64,000 nucleotides of DNA, from contig JAITLQ010000013.1 in the NCBI GenBank assembly GCA_031277795.1, forward strand, positions 186,001 through 250,000. Direction: 5' to 3'. A program made the translations under genes and the position numbers. A model generated the notes under the pieces. It ran no database searches, was not told the origin of the DNA, and was given only the letters and a program-made list of their open reading frames with translations. The DNA comes from Arthrobacter sp. (GTDB lineage: Bacteria; Actinomycetota; Actinomycetes; Actinomycetales; Micrococcaceae). Below are positions 60,443 to 64,000 of this stretch, piece after piece (position 1 is the stretch's first letter; each line of letters opens with the position of its first letter).

Positions 60443-60487
60443 TGTTCGAACATTACAGAGCAACGGTGCTAGGCTGTTCGCATGAAC
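60443..60487 (+). promoter_or_regulatory. Toxin-antitoxin promoter with two palindromes
   Basis: TAGGCT (60470-60475) as -10, six bases before the ATG, suggests a leaderless mRNA. Palindromes TGTTCGAACA (60443-60452) and GTTCGCATGAAC (60476-60487) share GTTC/GAAC half-sites and flank it, as expected for autoregulation by the antitoxin. Confidence 0.6.
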
Positions 60488-60748
60488 ATGCTCAAAGTGC
60501 CTGCCCGCCTCGCCACGCAGAAGGGCGCAGGCTACCTCGCTGAACAGGCAGCCGACCGCACCCTGGTCATCACTAGCCATGGCAAGCCCGTCGCGGTGGT
60601 CCAGAGCCCTGAGGCGTTCGATGAGCAGGCCCGTGTTCTGCGCGACTCGGCCGCCCGCCTCACGGAAGGGCTGGCCTCGATCCTGGCTGAGCGCTCTACC
60701 TTCCACTCCCCGGAAGAGGCGAAGGCCATGCTCAGTGCGCGCCGGTGA
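60482..60748 (+). CDS. Phd/YefM-type antitoxin
   Basis: An 88-residue protein with the Phd/YefM N-terminal DNA-binding fold: LVITSHGKPVAVVQSPEAFDEQ (about 28-49) matches the '...iT.hGrPvAVlvs.e.ye' signature. The C-terminal helix (about 60-85) would bind the toxin. It probably represses its own promoter. It overlaps the toxin gene by 14 bp. Confidence 0.88.
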   Translation: MNMLKVPARLATQKGAGYLAEQAADRTLVITSHGKPVAVVQSPEAFDEQARVLRDSAARLTEGLASILAERSTFHSPEEAKAMLSARR

Positions 60749-61475
60749 GCACTTCCCCGACGACCAAGCCGAAGTTGTCTTCTCCGACAGCAGCATCGAT
60801 TGGATCGCCGAGAACATCGATCCAGCCCGACAAGACGAGCTGATTGACACCGTCGTCCGGCTGCTCGTGGCCCCGTGGGGCAAGCACGCTCTCTCGAACA
60901 GGCCCGGCGAGCCCTTCGCCGGGCTGAACACGGTGGAGGTGTTCGAGCGCGAGTACCGGGTGGTGTACCGCGCCACCGTCTCCCAAGGAACAGGCTTGCT
61001 CGAAGTCCTCGCCATCGGTGAGCGCAAGGAGTCCCGCGTCTACGCCATCGTGGCGGCGCTGATCGCATCCGGCAAACTGGACGATCTTGAAATGCAGATT
61101 TGGGACTTGATGCGCATCTTCGAAACCAGCAGCAAACAGCTCGGCCTCGAGGATTGGGATTACCTGCCTACCCCAGCCCCTCCGGGCCTGCAACGCGCGG
61201 CCGTAGCCGTCGGCGCACTCGAAGCCGACACCGCCGCGCTGCTCTCCACCGACGAAATCAACGCCGCCCTGGAAGCTGCATGGTCCGGCGGCGGTGCTGA
61301 GGCGGACAAGACAGCGGCCCTACAGGCGGCGCTCCTGCGTCTGGCCGGGCAAGCCGACCCAGACCGCGTGGTCCGCCAACGCCAGGCCACCCGCTGCGGC
61401 GCCTTCATGCCCCGCAGCAAGAAGAACTGCATCCGAGCCGTCGGCCACGCCGGGGCCCACAGAGCGACCCTGTAA
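60735..61475 (+). CDS. RelE/ParE-type toxin with extra C-terminal Zn-finger-like domain
   Basis: A 246-residue protein starting at GTG 60735. Residues 1-115 have the RelE/ParE pattern: VFSDSSIDWIAENIDPARQDEL, then VEVFEREYRVVYRATV and LLEVLAIGERKESRVYAIVAAL. RelE enzymes cleave mRNA in ribosomes, whereas ParE proteins poison gyrase; which applies is unclear. Typical toxins end near residue 100. Here a further 130 residues follow, ending in CGAFMPRSKKNCIRAVGHAGAH, a C-x9-C-x5-H-x3-H arrangement that could bind zinc. The fusion is unusual. Confidence 0.8.
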   Translation: MRAGEHFPDDQAEVVFSDSSIDWIAENIDPARQDELIDTVVRLLVAPWGKHALSNRPGEPFAGLNTVEVFEREYRVVYRATVSQGTGLLEVLAIGERKESRVYAIVAALIASGKLDDLEMQIWDLMRIFETSSKQLGLEDWDYLPTPAPPGLQRAAVAVGALEADTAALLSTDEINAALEAAWSGGGAEADKTAALQAALLRLAGQADPDRVVRQRQATRCGAFMPRSKKNCIRAVGHAGAHRATL

Positions 61476-61500
61476 CCGCGACAACCCTCCTGGAGACGCC

Positions 61501-61647
61501 ATGACGCATCACGCCCTCAGCCTCAGCATGAACGCACAGGGCCGTTACGTCGCGGCGTGTTCTTGCGGTGGTTGGAAGTCGACGAACGAGCGAGATGAAG
61601 AAACCGTGTTTCGCGCATTCGAGTTGCATCTAGCAACAAGTCACTGA
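61501..61647 (+). CDS. Small Cys/His protein (48 aa)
   Basis: A 48-residue protein starting at ATG 61501 with TGGAGA upstream. It has CSCGGWKS and a C-terminal FELHLATSH, giving a CxC...HxxxxH arrangement that could hold zinc. Such short proteins are common on actinobacterial mobile DNA. It sits 25 bp after the toxin gene and may be co-transcribed. Confidence 0.6.
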   Translation: MTHHALSLSMNAQGRYVAACSCGGWKSTNERDEETVFRAFELHLATSH

Positions 61648-61653
61648 ATCGCG

Positions 61654-62115
61654 TCACTCCAAAAATGGAAGTCGGAACCCGAACTCCATCGTTGAAGCGA
61701 TCCAAACAAGCGCCCCCAGGCCAGCCAACGTGAAAGCTACGGGCCACTCCCAACTGGCAAGTATGTAGGCATCTCCCGCATAGGCTCTATCCCTGCCATA
61801 CGGTCCACCAATACCGACGAGCATGCCCCATAGGATGCCGAGCGTTACTAATCCGGCTCCCAACGCTGAAAGCAGGATCGAGGCGTTGCCCGAGATAATT
61901 CCTTCGACGATGCCGGTTGCGGCTTTGCCTCGCTCGGAGACTTGGTGATTGGCAAGCGCTATGCAAGCAGCTATCCCGGCCGTCCCGAACAGGACAAGAC
62001 CGCCGAGAGTCCATGCCTTCGTCTGGCCCCAACTCAAGTCCTGATACCAGGCAGGGAAAAGATAGAACAGCGCCCCGAGTGCGGAGGCAAACCCAAAGAT
62101 TAGAACCCACAGCAT
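61654..62115 (-). CDS. Small four-helix membrane protein
   Basis: A 153-residue protein with hydrophobic segments at about 2-20, 37-57, 80-103 and 121-145. It carries no enzyme motif. GAGGAAG lies upstream of the ATG at 62115. GC content is clearly below the rest of the window. It is the last gene of a co-directed group with the RelA/SpoT-like protein and HD hydrolase, 44 bp after the 226-residue protein, so it could be a membrane partner or effector. Function unknown. Confidence 0.65.
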   Translation of the reverse strand: MLWVLIFGFASALGALFYLFPAWYQDLSWGQTKAWTLGGLVLFGTAGIAACIALANHQVSERGKAATGIVEGIISGNASILLSALGAGLVTLGILWGMLVGIGGPYGRDRAYAGDAYILASWEWPVAFTLAGLGALVWIASTMEFGFRLPFLE

Positions 62116-62159
62116 TAGAACTTCCTCACCGGCAGGGCATGGATATGTAACTTCAACAA

Positions 62160-62840
62160 TTACCGAGCCTGAGCCTTTGTAGCCTGGCTGGCCTCGTTCT
62201 TTCTGACGATTTTTCGCGTCGCTACCGGAGCGGCAGCGCGCCGGCCCCGGCCTACAGGTTGTGCTTTGACCTTCACCAGCACTTCGGCTGTGCCGGCCCT
62301 ATCAACCTTCACCACGAGGCCACCCGGCGCGCCTCGGCGCAGACCAGCAACCCCCGGAATCGTTCGTGCAAGTTCGTTCGCTGCTTTCAGCTTCCGGCCG
62401 GGGTACCTGGCAACGATGCGGAAGACGCGAGAGCTCGCAATGACCTCCGCCAGCCCGGGGGCCGTGGTGGGACGCTTGCGCGTCTCCCCCATCTGGATGC
62501 CCACCTCAGCCGTAGTGCGTACCTCGTCACGCCCGGCGGCGGTTCGGGCCGCCGCAAGCTGCCGCTCCTGCTGCTCGATGAGATGGCGATGGGCGGACAT
62601 CCGTCGGTCTAGTTTCGGGACGCCCGGCAGCGCTCGTGCTGCCTCCGCGCGGTCGATCTTCTCGATGTGCACGGACTCGTTCCCGTAGGCGTCACCGAAG
62701 AGCCACACCTCAACGAGTGTCGGGTCCTGGTGCCACATCTCCGTGGCGGAGGAGTAGCGGTAGATGACATCGCGCTCTTCATCGACGACCGCGATGGAAT
62801 ACCCCGGTGCCCGGTCGTGCGTGATCTTGATGAACTGCAT
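62160..62840 (-). CDS. Unknown protein of the acquired region (226 aa)
   Basis: A 226-residue soluble protein. The N-terminal part (1-65) is a small alpha/beta domain beginning MQFIKITHDRAPGYSIAVVD. Residues about 75-115 look coiled-coil. A middle segment (RFRIVARYPG-like, about 138-180) precedes a strongly basic tail (about 190-226), which suggests nucleic acid binding. It is not a recognised family. A GCAAG/CTTGC inverted repeat lies directly upstream. Confidence 0.6.
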   Translation of the reverse strand: MQFIKITHDRAPGYSIAVVDEERDVIYRYSSATEMWHQDPTLVEVWLFGDAYGNESVHIEKIDRAEAARALPGVPKLDRRMSAHRHLIEQQERQLAAARTAAGRDEVRTTAEVGIQMGETRKRPTTAPGLAEVIASSRVFRIVARYPGRKLKAANELARTIPGVAGLRRGAPGGLVVKVDRAGTAEVLVKVKAQPVGRGRRAAAPVATRKIVRKNEASQATKAQAR

Positions 62841-62841
62841 G

Positions 62842-62857
62842 GCAAGTCCCTTCTTGC
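62842..62857. promoter_or_regulatory. Inverted repeat before the 226-residue gene
   Basis: GCAAG-N6-CTTGC at the translation start region. The spacer on the minus strand is AAGGGA, which is also the likely ribosome binding site, so pairing could hide it. Confidence 0.4.
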
Positions 62858-62912
62858 ATCTTTCCTGCCACTATCTCACATCTTCCTGTCAGGGGCACCC
62901 CTTAGCATCTCA

Positions 62913-63659
62913 CTATTTCCTGACCGGGACGCCGTCCACGGTGGTCATGGAATCCAGACCGCGCGGCGTGGGCACATCCGCGAACAAGGCCCGGCATTCC
63001 GCGTCTGCGGCCTTCCGCTCCTTGGGCTCCGCGTGTACATCCCGGGCGGTCTCATAGGGGACGTGGCTCTTGATCTTGGCTGCGAGCGAGAGCGCGGAGT
63101 GCACTTGCACCTCGAAACGCACACCCGCAGGTGACGAACCGACGATGAGGTGAATGCCCTTGTAGGGGGCGCCCTGGGCGTATTTGTTCTTGATGGTCTC
63201 CACGTGCATGCCGGTGGCGTGGAGCCCCTTCACGGTGCGTTCGGTGGCCTCGGGGATGCCGTCATGCTCCGGGGTTTCGACGGTGTAGCGAAGAACGTCG
63301 TTGACCTCTGCGGCCACGTCAGCCGCCGCGCTGCGGCCGCCGTATTGCGCCGCTTCAATCTGGTCGGCGTGGATTTTGCGCGCCAGGGACGCGGGGCTCT
63401 TCATGCGGAACTCGAGGCCGGCCAGTCGATCACCTGCACCCAAGGTGCCCTGGAGCGCTGAGGTGATGGCCGGTTCTCGCTCTGTGTGGGCCTGGAGGCA
63501 GGCCACGGCGGCCGTGAGCGCTTCTGCGCGGTCAGTGGCCCTTGCGGTCGCCCAGAGCGCTGCCATGTCCTCCTGGGCCCATTCCAGGGCTGGCACGCCC
63601 TCACGCGGCGGCGGGGTCAGATCGGCAGCGCTCAGCCCCTCGTAGTGGGAGCTGTCCAT
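62913..63659 (-). CDS. RelA/SpoT-like nucleotide synthetase, possible toxSAS
   Basis: A 248-residue protein (ATG at 63659). Residues about 80-210 carry a RelA/SpoT-type nucleotidyltransferase pattern: RMKSPASLARKI (85-96), NDVLRYTVETP (120-130, in place of DxxGxR), NKYAQGAPYKGIHL (158-171, in place of GYRSxH), RFEVQVH (181-187, in place of ELQIRT) and HVPYETAR (199-206). Such domains transfer pyrophosphate from ATP to GDP, ADP or tRNA. The helical N-terminal 75 residues are not recognised. The gene follows an HD-hydrolase gene by 34 bp, the arrangement seen in toxic small alarmone synthetase pairs. Assignment rests on motifs only. Confidence 0.65.
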   Translation of the reverse strand: MDSSHYEGLSAADLTPPPREGVPALEWAQEDMAALWATARATDRAEALTAAVACLQAHTEREPAITSALQGTLGAGDRLAGLEFRMKSPASLARKIHADQIEAAQYGGRSAAADVAAEVNDVLRYTVETPEHDGIPEATERTVKGLHATGMHVETIKNKYAQGAPYKGIHLIVGSSPAGVRFEVQVHSALSLAAKIKSHVPYETARDVHAEPKERKAADAECRALFADVPTPRGLDSMTTVDGVPVRK

Positions 63660-63693
63660 GCAGCGACGGCCGCCCGAAGGATCATCGCTTGCC

Positions 63694-64000
63694 CTACACA
63701 CCCAAAGCCGCCCGCGCCTCGCTGTATTTCTTGGCCAGGCGCTCACGCGTCGGTGCATCCAGAAGCGCGACCCGCGCAGGGTCGGTGTTGTCGGCAATGT
63801 CGGCGGCCTTGACCGCGAGAGCTAAGGCGTTGGCCTTCACCCTGGCGTAGTAGTCCGCGCGCGCTTCGCCTTTGGGGTGCGTGATCGCTTGGACGGCTGC
63901 GGCTATGACCGGGCCGAACTGCGTGTTGATCTGGGACGCTGTGACGGGCGTGTCTTCTACAACGTCGTGCAGCCAAGCCACGGCCACTGCGTCATGATCT
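63694..64000 (-). CDS. HD-domain (p)ppGpp hydrolase-like protein, cut by window edge
   Basis: The frame stays open to the window end; visible residues include AVAWLHDVVEDTPVTASQI, matching the HD/HDxxEDT metal-site motif of SpoT/Mesh1-type hydrolases, and later ALAVKAADIADNTDPARV (the KxADxxxN segment of that family). The N-terminal part with the first His ligand lies beyond position 64000. Small alarmone hydrolases of this kind remove pyrophosphate from alarmones and act as antitoxins for some toxSAS enzymes. It precedes the synthetase-like gene and would be translated first. Confidence 0.8.
   Translation of the reverse strand, partial: DHDAVAVAWLHDVVEDTPVTASQINTQFGPVIAAAVQAITHPKGEARADYYARVKANALALAVKAADIADNTDPARVALLDAPTRERLAKKYSEARAALGV

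Overview
The window is a high-GC chromosomal segment of an actinobacterium, most likely of the order Micrococcales. Support comes from the dense GC-rich coding, many 4-bp stop/start overlaps, GTG starts, and the conserved order rpsF-ssb-rpsR-rplI ... dnaB, GT87 mannosyltransferase, ino1, pcnA-NUDIX-murJ-pseudokinase and trxB-trxA. In actinobacteria these blocks usually lie on one side of oriC. The genus cannot be fixed from the sequence alone.

Layout. 0-3.5 kb: end of a sugar ABC transporter (XylH-like permease), a PAP2-like membrane protein, a HicB-like orphan and dnaB. 3.5-4.1 kb: a gene-free stretch with a cluster of DnaA boxes. 4.1-25 kb: an accessory block lying between dnaB and rplI, which in many actinobacteria are close neighbours. 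It carries an oligopeptide-type ABC importer divergent from two flavin-dependent desulfurisation-type oxidoreductases, a phosphonate uptake and catabolism cluster (phnDCE, HpnZ/HpnW-like genes, a GntR/HutC regulator, a PhnX-like HAD hydrolase), a five-gene redox operon (ferredoxin, NuoF-like, ferric-reductase-like, ApbE, Ser-rich membrane protein), and a flavin reductase behind a SAM riboswitch. 25-27 kb: rplI, rpsR, ssb, rpsF. 27-39 kb: OatA-like acyltransferase, M18 aminopeptidase, lipoproteins, nucleoside hydrolase, an ABC exporter with its two-component system, and a GT87 membrane glycosyltransferase.

39-49 kb: a nonulosonic-acid polymer locus. It has a CMP-nonulosonate synthetase fused to a phosphatase, a short NeuB, a GT2 and four polysialyltransferase-type or DUF6716-type proteins. 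No NeuC-like epimerase is present, which fits a Kdn-type (teichulosonic acid) wall polymer. The two operons share an upstream element with identical spacing. 49-59 kb: ino1, three unrecorded small ORFs with good ribosome binding sites, pcnA, NUDIX, murJ with a separately encoded pseudokinase, and trxBA behind a SigR-type promoter.

58.9-60.4 kb is gene-free and very rich in direct and tandem repeats. 60.4-64 kb has lower GC and looks acquired: a Phd/RelE-type toxin-antitoxin pair whose toxin carries an extra C-terminal domain and, on the other strand, an HD hydrolase (cut by the window edge), a RelA/SpoT-like synthetase, an unknown protein and a small membrane protein. The HD/RelA-SpoT pair looks like a toxic small-alarmone-synthetase system and is the best candidate here for an undescribed system.
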